From: Gigaspora margarita
Taxonomy: Eukaryota > Glomeromycota > Glomeromycetes > Diversisporales > Gigasporaceae
NCBI GenBank assembly: GCA_009809945.1
Contig: WTPW01000578.1
Location: 247,559 to 311,558 of the forward strand
Direction: 5' to 3'
Length of the DNA stretch: 64,000 nucleotides
Shown here piece after piece: positions 11,375 to 21,368 of the stretch (position 1 is the first letter of the stretch; each line of letters begins with the position of its first letter). The position numbers were made by a program, and so were the translations under genes. The notes beneath the pieces were generated by a model. The model saw only the letters and a list, made by a program, of their open reading frames with translations. It had not been told where the DNA came from and did no database searches.

Positions 11375-11700
11375 TCATGTGTAAAGAGTTGAATGCGCCG
11401 CACCATAGCGTGGGCTCTGAACTTGCTATTTTATGTGGACGTTAAAATCATGTGTACCGAGTTGAAGCATGGAGTCAGCTCGCTACACTTATAAAATTTA
11501 ATATTGTCATGTGTAAAGAGTTGAATGCGCCGCCATATAAAAATTGATATCATGTGTAATGAGGTGAATGCACCGCACCATAGTGTGGGCTCGAACTCAC
11601 TATTATAAAAATTGATGTTGTATGTAACGAGTGAATGTGCCACAACATAAGCGTGGGCTTGAACTCGCAAAAAAAAAAAAAACATAGAATGCGCCACACC
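11375..11700. repeat. Tandem repeat with TGAATGCGCCGCACC motif
   Basis: About five or six degenerate units carry GTCATGTGTAAAGAGTTGAA, TGCGCCGCACCATAGCGTGG and GCTCGAACTCRC in order, some with parts missing. Unit length is roughly 60-75 bp. The block is clearly richer in GC than its surroundings. The short ORFs that cross it are not credible genes. Confidence 0.7.
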
Positions 11701-12176
11701 TTAGCGTTGGCGATCCTCAATTATGCTTCGTCACCTGAGCATATTCACATGTACAGAGTTGTTATGAGCACAATATGTAATAGCAGAAGAGAAAGTGATG
11801 AAGTGGAGCACTACTCCCATCATGTATCTTCATAATGTCTAATAAAGACAGCGTTTAATATGAAATCCGAGCAAGAATAATTGATTTTCTCTATCTCTTA
11901 ATACAATGTGTAGGCAACTTAGCTTGCAAAAACATAGTAATATGTGAAATATACATATGAAGAATAATGCTAAGTAAAATAGCTTAACTTATATATAAAT
12001 TCAAATATTTAATTAAAATTTACAATATTAAATATTTATTTAAAATTTATAGTATTAAATATATTTAAGCTAAAAAAAAAAATAATTTAATAAAATATAT
12101 ATTTAAAATTTATAGTATTCATATATTTAAAATAAAAATTTTTTATTTTTTCGCCTATGCGATATTTTGCACCCTA

Positions 12177-12420
12177 TAAGATCTGGTGTAATGTGAAATC
12201 AAAACAATAAAATAAATTCGTTAGTTTAGGGTTAGGGTGAGGGTTAGGTTAGGTTAGGGTAGGTTGCTTTAGCAATGTAGTTCTAACCCAAAATTTCGAG
12301 AGGAATTTTTTTTGTTAGAGCTCAAGAGATGGTTTCATAGGCAAAATTTCGTGCCATAGCTGATTTTTGAAAAAAAATTGTAATCGCTTCGATTTCACGC
12401 CACACCTGATCCTGCATTAT
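12177..12420. mobile_element. Small TIR element carrying a TTAGGG-like array
   Basis: ATAAGATCTGGTGTAATGTG followed by AAATC is mirrored by GATTTCACGCCACACCTGAT near 12,390-12,412. Between them lies TTAGGGTTAGGGTGAGGGTT then AGGTTAGG (about 12,219-12,262), a degenerate telomere-type array. It is nested in the hAT-like element. Confidence 0.55.
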
Positions 12421-13051
12421 AATTGGCTGATCAGGGGGTGGCGATACATCGCCATGGTGATAAATTATAAAATCCTTAAAATAAAAAATATACATAATTT
12501 AAAATAAAAGGAAAAATCTTAACCATATATAATAATATAAAATAAAATTTATAAAATTTAAAATATAAAATAAAATTTATAAAATAAAATTTATAAAATT
12601 TAAAATATATAAGATAAAAATTTTAAAAATACATAAATAATAGATAAGTTTATTAGAATTAGAATTTGCAAAAATTACTTAACAAATAAAGGAAATGATC
12701 GCTATTCACATGTTGCAGATATATATAAGTATGCTCCATTTCACTACACTCTAGGTATTTTTTCCAATAAAATTTCTAATATTAGATTTCAGAATTTTTG
12801 CCAGGTTTCAGTTTCACCAATTTTCAGATATTTCACCAGGTTTCGGACATTTTGCCAGGTTTTGGACATTTCACCAGTTTTGCCAGTTTCAGAATTATTA
12901 GATTTTTAGGCTTTGGGCGAAACATATTTCACCCTATTTCAGAAATTTCGCCTGGGCAAAATATGTAATTTCACCTGAAATACTATATGTAATAGAAATG
13001 TAATATATGAATAATATATGTATAATAAATTAAAATATAATAAAATTACCA

Positions 13052-14320
13052 GCCATCATGAGTGTGTCAGTTCTTAATTATCTGATTGGATAAAAAAAGT
13101 GGCTTGACCAATAATAGAATAATAATATGCATAATGATAGCAGATTGCTTTTGCATATACTGTATTTACATGAATTCATGATGACAATTAGCAGTTGAAT
13201 GTTAGAATATCTGGCCATTTCTTTATAATTAAACCTGGCTGTTATAGATAATTCGCTACAAATTAACTCATCTATATAATATAAGTCACTGGAATTCAAG
13301 TAAGTTCTGTAACAGAATTTTTACAGTCCTATAATATAAAATGATAATTCCAATACAAACTAACTCAACCATATAAAACCAAGCCTACTGAATAAATTAT
13401 TGTAAGCAATTTTTCAAGCTCAATTAATTGATTGGTGGTGCAGCCATCACAAGTGTGCCCATTTTTAATCATCTAATTGGATAAAAAAAAGTGTCTTGAC
13501 CAATAATAATCATATGCGTAATGATGGCAGATCTTTTTATTTTTATATTACTTCATGATAACGATTAGCAGTTTGAATGTTAGAATGGCAAATCACTTTA
13601 TATTTATATTACTTCATAATAATGGTTAGCAATTGAATGCTAGAATACCCACAGTCATTTCTTTATAATTAAACCTGGCTAACTATATATATAATTTGAT
13701 ACAAACTAAACTCATATATAATACGAGTCACTGGAATTCAAGTAAGTTCCATAACAGAATTTTTACAGTAGCCCATGATATAAAATGATAATTTTAATAC
13801 AAACTAACTCAACCAAGCCTACTGAATAAATTATTGAAGGGACAATTTTTCAAGCTCAATTAATTAATTTGTAGTACAGCTATCACAAGTATGTTCATTT
13901 TTAATTATATGAATGGATAAAAAAAGTGTCTTGACCAAAAATAATAGAATAATTATATGCATAATAATGGCAGATCGCTTTATATTTACATGACTTCATG
14001 ATGACATTTAGCAGTTAAATGTTAGAAATACCCATGGTTATTTCTTTGTAATTAAACCTGGCAACTATATAGATAATCTGATACAAACTAACTCATCTAT
14101 ATAATACGAATCACTGGAATTCAAATAAGCTCTATAACAGTATTTTTACAGTAGCTCATAATAAAAAATGATAATCCCAATATGAACTAACTCAACCACA
14201 TAGAAACCAAGCCTACCGAATAAATTATTGTAGAGGCAATTTTTCAAGCTCAATTAATTGATTGGTATTGCAGCCATTATAAGTGTGTTGATTCTTAATT
14301 AACTGATTGGATAAAAAAAG
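13052..14320. repeat. Tandem repeat with ~400-bp monomer (3+ copies)
   Basis: Monomers begin with GCCATCAYRAGTGTG at 13,052, 13,443, 13,879 (diverged) and 14,273 (truncated), so the period is 390-436 bp. All share GATTAGCAGTTGAATGTTAG, CACTGGAATTCAAGTAAGTT and TTTTTCAAGCTCAATTAATT in order. Diverged copies recur at 33,850-35,400 and a fragment at 18,960-19,030. It has no coding potential. Satellite-like. Confidence 0.85.
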
Positions 14321-14415
14321 TGTCTAGACCTATAATTATAGAATAATTAATATATCTAGACCTATAATAATAGAATAATCAAAATGTCTAGACCTATAAT
14401 AATAAAATAATCATA
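14321..14415. repeat. Short tandem repeat of GTCTAGACCTATAATAATAG
   Basis: Three units of about 30 bp, each starting TCTAGACCTATAAT, terminate the last truncated 400-bp monomer. Confidence 0.8.
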
Positions 14416-14435
14416 TGTAGTGCTCTTAGGTTCGG

Positions 14436-14580
14436 TTTGGGTTCAGTCCAGGATCAAACTGGACTTGGACTCTAAATTTTACTAATTTTGAACTTCGGAC
14501 CAGACTCAGACTCAAGTATAAGTTCGGTCTGAGTCTAGTTCGAAGTTTGCGAATTGGTCCAGGTTCAAATATAGTTATAT
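14436..14580. repeat. Degenerate GGTTCGG/GGACC motif array, possibly a truncated hAT-like element
   Basis: It begins TAGTGCTCTTAGGTTCGGTT and continues with alternating TTCGG, TCCAGG and GGACC-like motifs on both strands. This resembles the one-motif architecture of the hAT-like elements in this window, and TAGTG is a hAT-like start. No right terminus or 8-bp duplication is found. A related motif stretch lies at 58,985-59,095. Confidence 0.4.
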
Positions 14581-14581
14581 G

Positions 14582-15074
14582 TATTTTTTGGTGCTGAACA
14601 AGTTTACTTAGTGCATGTTTTTTAGAATTAATTAGTAAAATTTTATGAATTATAAGATTTTATAAAATTTTATTAATAAAATTTTATAAAATCTTATAAT
14701 TCACAAAATTTTATTAATTAATTCTAACTTTATGCACGAAGTAAACTTACTCAGCACCTAAAAATGCATCAAATCAGCAGAATTAATTTTATTTACTTGA
14801 AATTTAGAGGATAGATGCATAATTTTGGATTTTTGATCAAAAAAGTCAAATTTAAGCATCTATTCTCCAAATTTCAAGTAAAATAAAAAACAATCAGCTG
14901 ATTTAATGTGTTATTGGGTGCTGAATAAGTTTACTTAGTGCATTAAGTTAGAATTAATTAATAAGAATTTGTGAGTTATAAGTTTTTATAGAATTTTATT
15001 AATAAAATTCTATAAAAACTTATAACTCACAAATTCTTATTAATTAATTCTAACTTAATGCACTAAGTAAACTT
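14582..15074. repeat. Alternating palindromes A-B-A, entering the gap
   Basis: Palindrome A (14,582-14,770, about 190 bp) has ends GGTGCTGAACAAGTTTACTT and centre TTTTATTAATAAAATTTTAT. Palindrome B (about 14,768-14,912) has arms TTTACTTGAAATTTAGAG and centre TTTTTGATCAAAAAA. A second A starts at about 14,915 and runs to the first N at 15,075. The A-to-A period is about 333 bp. The arms match nearly perfectly. Confidence 0.85.
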
Positions 15075-15437
15075 NNNNNNNNNNNNNNNNNNNNNNNNNN
15101 NNNNNNNNNNNNNNNNNNNNNNNNNNNNNNNNNNNNNNNNNNNNNNNNNNNNNNNNNNNNNNNNNNNNNNNNNNNNNNNNNNNNNNNNNNNNNNNNNNNN
15201 NNNNNNNNNNNNNNNNNNNNNNNNNNNNNNNNNNNNNNNNNNNNNNNNNNNNNNNNNNNNNNNNNNNNNNNNNNNNNNNNNNNNNNNNNNNNNNNNNNNN
15301 NNNNNNNNNNNNNNNNNNNNNNNNNNNNNNNNNNNNNNNNNNNNNNNNNNNNNNNNNNNNNNNNNNNNNNNNNNNNNNNNNNNNNNNNNNNNNNNNNNNN
15401 NNNNNNNNNNNNNNNNNNNNNNNNNNNNNNNNNNNNN
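15075..15437. other. Assembly gap (N run)
   Basis: About 363 unknown bases. Palindromes of the same two types lie on both sides, so the gap most probably contains more of the same array; its true length may differ. Confidence 1.
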
Positions 15438-15715
15438 TTATTTTTATTTTACTTGAAATTTAAAAAATAGATGCAAAATTTTGGATTTTTGATCAAAAAA
15501 ATCAAATTTAAGCATCAATTCTCCAAATTTCAAGTAAAATAAAAAAAATTCAGCTGATTTAATGTATTTGTAGGTGCTGAACAATTTTACTTAGTGCATA
15601 AAGTTAGAATTAATTAATAAAATTTTGTGAATTATAAGATTTCATAGAATTCTATTAATAAAATTCTATAAAATCTTGTGATTCACATTTTACTAATTAA
15701 TTCTAACTTATTACC
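15438..15715. repeat. Palindromes B and A, continuing after the gap
   Basis: Palindrome B resumes at 15,438 (centre near 15,490) and palindrome A follows (about 15,570-15,712), with its last arm truncated. A fragment of palindrome B also ends the window at 63,935-64,000. Confidence 0.8.
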
Positions 15716-16580
15716 AATTAAAATTGATATATATCAATAATCGATTATAATCAGTTGGAGTTAGTAATCGATTAATAACCCTCAAACAATTATAATTAAT
15801 TAAATTAATCAATTATAATTTATTATGCCAATTATAGTTGTTATATATCACTTTAAAAAATTTCGTGATGTATTGACACTAAGCATAGTACGTATATATA
15901 TATGTTGTGAAGGGCAAAAATTATTATAGGATAAAGATATTCAGACTGATTTAATTGATGCTAATGCTATTAGTTTGGTCTTACAAAGATCTAGAACTAG
16001 TCAAGAACTGATTTATCATTTTCACACCAATTTTATATAAATTGAATATATGTAATGCCAATTTTGATGTAAATTATATGTAACAACAAGGCGCCAATTT
16101 TATAGCTCACATAATAAATTGTATAAATTTTTTAAATTTTAATGTCATATAATTTTGATATTTGAACTTTTTAAAAAATTTTAACCAATAAGTTTGATAG
16201 AGCTAAAGATAAAGTTTTATTTTTATCAGTTAATTATTAAATAAATCTTTAGATTTTATAGTTATAAGATTTTAAAAAAGCAATCAGAATTTGATGAGAA
16301 GTGACTTGGAGCACCATATAATAAGCGCCAAATTTTGGATTTTACAATAAATATTAACCAATCAAATCGCGAGCACGTGATCAAGCATCAATCTGATTGG
16401 TTGATTGTCCTGCGCCAAATTTCTGCTTTACTATAAAAGTTGCTGAACTTTAAACCCTTATAACTTCTTAAAAAAGAAAGATATCAAAAATCTGTCTTAC
16501 AGATTTGTAGTTTAGGTTACAAATAAAAAATATGTAAGAGGAATTTTTAAAATAATAACTTGTTGTGAAGTTATTAGACT
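15716..16580. other. AT-rich stretch without recognised gene
   Basis: I see no gene. At 16,335-16,425 there is an inverted pair GCGCCAAATTTTGG ... CCTGCGCCAAATTTC (partly direct) with CCAATCA/TGATTGG boxes and CACGTG, reminiscent of promoter or MITE sequence. No function is supported. Confidence 0.35.
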
Positions 16581-16959
16581 TTAAGGGTAGGGTGAACGTA
16601 GTTCAATTTTCATATGATTTACGGGGTACAAAAAAATTTTATATAGAAAGCAAAAATATGCTTCTAATAAAACTTTTCAAGATTATAGCTAGTATTTCCC
16701 AAAATTTTGTGGCATATAATTTGAAGTCTCCTATTTGTTATAGTAGAATTTTAAACCCCTATACCATTTAAAAAAATCTACCTTTGTATATTGGTAAAAA
16801 AAACTTAGGTGGCCCCAAATTTCCTTAGATCGCACAAAAATCGCTAATTCTGATTGGTTGAATCGTTGTTGTTTACAACCCTGATTGGTCGATCACCTGA
16901 TTTCATATGATTACAACGTGATCATTATTAAAAATGATCTATGTTCACCCTACCCTTAA
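16581..16959. mobile_element. MITE with TTAA ends (piggyBac-like target)
   Basis: TTAAGGGTAGGGTGAACGTA and the right end TGTTCACCCTACCCTTAA form an inverted repeat of about 20 bp. A second copy lies at 38,742-39,085 and also begins and ends at TTAA. TTAA at both boundaries of both copies suggests piggyBac-type target duplication; since TTAA is itself a palindrome this is not proof. The interior is alignable between the copies throughout. There is no transposase. The short ORF across its left part is not a gene. Confidence 0.75.
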
Positions 16960-17079
16960 GCAATGCCGAAAAAAATGGATGGTTTTCGCTATCTGCTAGT
17001 GTATAACAAAATATTTCAAAATATCAAATTTTGGTATATTTCGTAAGAAATTTCAAAAATTATTTTGAAATAATTTGAT

Positions 17080-18200
17080 CCTCTTTAAACCAAGCTAGGA
17101 TCAGTAGATCAGTATAACCTGGATCACACATTGGACTAATTATTTGAAATAGTTCGAATTTTGTACTATAAGATCAGATTCGCTTTTTTGTTTTCATTTC
17201 ATTTCTTTGTTTTATTTTATTTTTTTTGTTTTCATTTTATTTATTTTTTATTTTATTTTTATTTTGGAACTTTACAAGAACATCTTTGCAAGAAAACAAA
17301 CAACTTTTTGAAACCTTGTGCAAACCAACCCAAACTATAACCTGGATTGTATTGGACTAATTTTTTGAAATAGTTCGATGATGTTCAAATTCTGTACTAC
17401 AAGATCAGATTAGATCTTTTCTTCTTTTATTTATAATTAGATCTTCTATTTTGTTTTTTTTTTCACTTTTTGCTTTTGTTTCATTTTTGTTTTCATTTTA
17501 TTTTTTTTGTTTTCATTTTGTTTTTTTTTATTTTTTTTATTTATTTATTTTTTATTTTATTTTTATTTCAGCACTTTACAAGAACACCTTTGCAAGAAGA
17601 CAAACAACTTTTCGAAACCTTGTGCAAGCCAACCCAAACTTCTGACACTTTGCAAGAATACAACTAATTTCTCTAGCATTTCCAAAAATGCTTCTTTAAA
17701 GAAATAAAGGTTTAGTTAGGACTTAATTTATTTTTTCGTTTGACATATTTTGTTTTTGTTTTTTTTTTTTTAATTTATTTTATTAATTTATTTTACTTTG
17801 GCACTTTGGAAGAAAAGAACTCTTACTTCCTAGCACTTTGCATGAAAACCAACTCAGACTTTTTTGGCACTTTGCGACTTTTTTGGCATTTTACAAGAAC
17901 ATTAATCTAGCTTTCACAATTTCTGAATGTGCAAGAACGTGACTCTTACTTCAAAGAAATGAAGATTTGGTACTTTGTTTATTATTTTTTTTATTAGTTT
18001 GCTTATATTTTTTTGTTTTTTTCATTTTGTTTTTTTTACTTATTTTTTTAAATTTTAATTTATTTTATTTATTTTTGACTTCTTCGATACTTTGTGACTT
18101 TTCTGGCACTTTACAAGAAAACAAGCTTAACTTCTCTGGCACTTTGCAAGAACAAACTAGATTTTTCTAGCAATTTACAAGAACATTAACACTTATGAGA
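17080..18200. repeat. Tandem array: T-rich tract plus GCACTTTGCAAGAA motifs
   Basis: Three or more units of about 240-300 bp combine TTTGAAATAGTTCGA...ACAAGATCAGATT, a 60-100 base T-rich tract, and repeated GCACTTTRCAAGAAC. Clear unit starts are near 17,100 and 17,340, and less regular ones follow at 17,740 and 17,990. In one frame the repeat reads as GTLQE-type peptides, but no start, length or consistent frame supports a gene. Confidence 0.7.
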
Positions 18201-18239
18201 AATGTTTTTTTTTATTTTTTTCACTTTACTATTTTTAGG

Positions 18240-18435
18240 AATTATTTAGAAAAAAAAAGCGAAATGAAGGTTATAGTCAAAACAAAAAAATAGCTAAAGC
18301 GAAGACGATAGAAAACAAAGAAGCAAAGATTAGGAATTATTTAGAAAAAAAGAGCGAAATGAAGATTATAGCCAAAACAAAAGAAATAGCAAAAGCGAAG
18401 ACAATAGAAAACAAAGAAGCGAAGATAATAGCTAA
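18240..18435. repeat. ~95-bp purine-rich direct repeat, two copies
   Basis: GGAATTATTTAGAAAAAAAA then GCGAAATGAAGGTTATAG occurs at about 18,238 and again at 18,333, with a few substitutions. The sequence is purine-rich on this strand. Confidence 0.85.
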
Positions 18436-19380
18436 CTGTGGGTGTGAGCAAAAATAAGTGTGTAGATCTAGTTTTTTGTATATTAATAGAATTAGATGTG
18501 ATGAAGTGCAAAAGTAGTTTAAAATATTTGTAATAATGTAAAAATAATACTGTAATATTAATTAAAAATATATTTATTAATAAATATAAAATATAATNTA
18601 TAATAATAATAAAAAAATATAAAATTTTTATGCGAAACCTTGTGAATTATTGTAAAAACCTGTAAAAAAACATGATTATGTGAATATGTATATCATTTAT
18701 TTATTTTTTAAAAATTTTAAAAATTTGCAAAACAATACGAAAACATCACACAATATGCAAAGTATTGCCTTTGTGACCACTAAAAGGGAGGTGATTTGCA
18801 TTTTTTTTATTTGGTCTATTTTGCAATATTGTACAATAAATTCCATAATATAACTGTAATATAACTATAATATAATGTAATATATAATATAATAAATCGT
18901 ATCAAACATAAGATATTCATTAGATTACGGGCCGTAATATCTTACGTAAGATTACATATATATAATTTACTGATATCATAATGATGATTAGCAGTTGAAT
19001 ATTAGAATACTCAAAGTCATTTCTTTACAATTACTATACCAGGAACGGAGTACAAAGTACGAAGTGTATGGTTTATAGGCAAGTTAAGTGGTGTAGCTCT
19101 TTTGATTCTGATTGGATGAACTTTTCACATGAATTTATCTCTATTTGTATGGCTATGTCTATATCAGAATTGTTGTGCAATGATGAATATGGTTTCATCT
19201 ATTTTGCATAACTGGGGCTTTTCAGTAGAGGTCACGTGTATGTCTAAGTTAGGCTGAAGAATCATTCTAAACAATATATTATACAATAATATACATATTT
19301 TACAGGTATGTTAAATGATGTTTAATTTTCTATTGGTGTAATGAAAAATGCAGTGTAAACCAAAAATATTGTTCTTTCAA
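18436..19380. other. AT-rich region with a fragment of the 400-bp repeat
   Basis: No gene is seen. 18,960-19,030 (TGATGATTAGCAGTTGAATA then TTAGAATACTC) is a fragment of the satellite-like monomer at 13-14.3 kb. Repeated ATAATATAACTGTAATATAA sequence lies at 18,835-18,900. Confidence 0.5.
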
Positions 19381-19925
19381 GTTGACGGCAAAGTCAACAG
19401 ATCGAAAAGGGAGCTAAACAGGGAGACCCCAAGTGGCGACGAACACAGAAAAAACCAAGATACTCGTGGGAAAACCAGTTCAATAACCATCCAAATTAAG
19501 GAAAGCGCAGGGAAAGATGAGTGATTTAATCAGTTGCCTAATTCAGACATTTCACATGAATACTAAAATGACAAAGATCTGTTATAGGTATAAAAATGCA
19601 CGGATGTCAGGTGAACTATGGTGGCCCCCAAAAGGAAGCAAATTTGCACCTGGCCCTCCCTGCCTGACTGAATCCTGCTATTTTGCAACTATACATGTCT
19701 ACAGCCAGCCTGCTTTATGCAGGTAGGAAACCACCAGCTAATCTTAAACATCGATCTCAAGCAGCGACGCAAAAACTTGAGATCGACAGCCGGCCCACGT
19801 GTGTGGGTAGGAAACCACCGGCTGATGCTACAAATAGTTAAATCAATTATACATCAATGCACTGATGTATGTTGTATATCACGCTGAAACAAGCTAATAA
19901 AGTCCAGTATCCAGCATTGTACGCT
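19381..19925 (+). other. GC-richer hairpin-dense island, probable retroelement remnant
   Basis: This 550-bp block has far higher GC than its surroundings. It contains hairpins: 19,381-19,398 (GTTGAC/GTCAAC); 19,701-19,740 and 19,787-19,824, two homologous hairpins sharing TAGGAAACCACC; 19,751-19,786, an 11-bp perfect stem; and 19,849-19,870 (ATACATCA/TGATGTAT). AATAAA at about 19,896 could be a polyadenylation signal. The leader-like AAGTGGCGACGAACACAGAA (19,431-19,450) recalls the region after an LTR, so a solo LTR or short non-autonomous retroelement is my guess. No boundaries or target duplication were found, and the 69-codon ORF inside is not convincing. Confidence 0.45.
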
Positions 19926-20319
19926 NAAGTGCTTTCAAATGAATATTAAATCACAGGTGTCGACCCTGTTCAATTGTATTAGTAATATTTATTTTTCTAT
20001 TTACTGCTTGATTAATATGCTATTTATTATACGTCTGATTTGTAACCTTTTATAACTAGGCTTATATACTAAATCACACTAACTTATTATTTTGGGTTCT
20101 TTTTCTTAATAAGTTTTTGATTAAAAAAAAAAACTGAGAATTTGCCAATTCGATAAATATTACATAATAACTTGTGTTAGAATAATCCGGAGTTAAACTA
20201 GTAATTATTGATATAGAATTGCATTCTTCCATTATTCTCAACTTATCCTATATTTGGTTAATATTACTTTTTGCGGAAGGTCATTGCAAATCATCTTACC
20301 TCTTAGAATCCTGTCTATT

Positions 20320-20858
20320 CCCATGGTGATACCATTACTCCGGCTTAGTATGTTTTTGATTACTAACTTGATCGACTCGAATTTTGTCCCATTATACGAG
20401 CGTGGGGTTGTCTGATGCTACTTTTTACAATAATCCAAGTAGCTATTGTTTGTAATCATGAAATCTTATTATGGCTAGTTGTTGTGAACTTTGCCAATTA
20501 AATGTGACGATCAAACAATAATAGCTTTTATTGAAACGTCTCACTTATCGCAAAAATTCGCCTGATCCTAAAAAAAAAAAAATAAAAAATAAAATAAAAA
20601 TTTCTTACCCACGGCGATGCTCATTACTCCGGCTTAGCATGTTTTTGATTTACTAACTTGACTGACTTGAATTTTGTCCCATTATACGAGCGTGGGGTTG
20701 TCCGATGCTACTTTTTACAATAATTCGAGTAGCTATTGTTTGTAATCATGAAATCTTATTATGGCTAGTTGTTGTGAACTTTGCCAATTAAATGTGACAA
20801 TCAAAACAATAATAGCTTTTTTTGAAACGTTTCACTTATCGCAAAAATTCGCCTGATC

Positions 20859-20893
<35 letters not shown>
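20320..20893 (+). repeat. Duplicated ~285-bp poly-A-tailed unit (SINE-like)
   Basis: Two direct copies, 20,320-20,600 and 20,608-20,893, share ATTACTCCGGCTTAGYATGT, CCATTATACGAGCGTGGGGT and CGCAAAAATTCGCCTGATCC, and each ends in an A-run (20,569-20,600, A-rich; 20,862-20,893, nearly pure A). The period is 289 bp. The first copy has GATCGACTC, which fits the B-box consensus GWTCRANNC, but there is no good A box. A retroposon inserted beside its own copy is likely; simple tandem duplication is possible. Not protein-coding. Confidence 0.55.
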
Positions 20894-20897
<4 letters not shown>

Positions 20898-21368
20898 TAC
20901 TCTATTTTATTCGACATTTCCATTTTATTCGACGCTTCAGCTTTTTGTTTATCTGACGCTTCCACTTTATTCAATGTTTTCACGATGATTTTTTCTAATT
21001 TTTTAAGAGTTTTTATAGGATCTTGGTATAACATGTAAGTAAATGCATTTTATTCTCTTAATTAAAAATATAATAATTGTAAGATAGCACGTGGAAGCTG
21101 TCAAATTCAACAATGGATGTACCGATACAGTATTATGCGATTAAAATGGCAATGTACAAAATAATTAATAAATTTACTAAATTGGATTTTTTTTTTGTGC
21201 CAAAATCGTACTATTCATAAAAAAAAAATTTAAAACAATACGAGCATAAATGATAATTTAAACTAATAAAAAATTTAAGCATTATTTTTCTATTTAAAGA
21301 TGCGACTTTCAAGAATGTAAATTAATTTCTTTATCGTAATAAAAATTACAATTGATTCAAAACCTAAT

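Larger units (their letters stand above)
10791..12985. mobile_element. Non-autonomous hAT-like element, 2.2 kb
   Basis: Termini TAGTGTTTCGGGCGAAAT and (reverse complement of the right end) TAGTATTTCAGGTGAAAT match at 15 of 18 bases, with only transitions between them. A perfect 8-bp duplication TATGTAAT flanks it (10,783-10,790 and 12,986-12,993), which is the hAT signature. Some 200 bp inside each end are arrays of GGCGAAACYTCCGAAA-like motifs, in inverted orientation at the two ends. No transposase is seen. The interior holds a microsatellite, a tandem repeat and another small inverted-repeat element. Confidence 0.85.

Noticed and set aside
11248-11835. Short ORFs in the hAT-like interior
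   Set aside because: They follow a tandem repeat on both strands and are not conserved between units.
12219-12262. Telomere end
   Set aside because: Degenerate, short and interstitial, with several similar tracts scattered inside the window.
13052-14320. CRISPR array
   Set aside because: Period about 400 bp, no short repeat/spacer structure, and a eukaryotic context.
17451-18170. Overlapping short Phe-rich ORFs
   Set aside because: Products of T-rich tandem repeats in all frames, with no domain.
19787-19880. Hammerhead ribozyme suggested by CTGATG and GAAAC
   Set aside because: The core CUGANGA is absent (CTGATGC, CTGATGT) and no stem II connects to the GAAAC.
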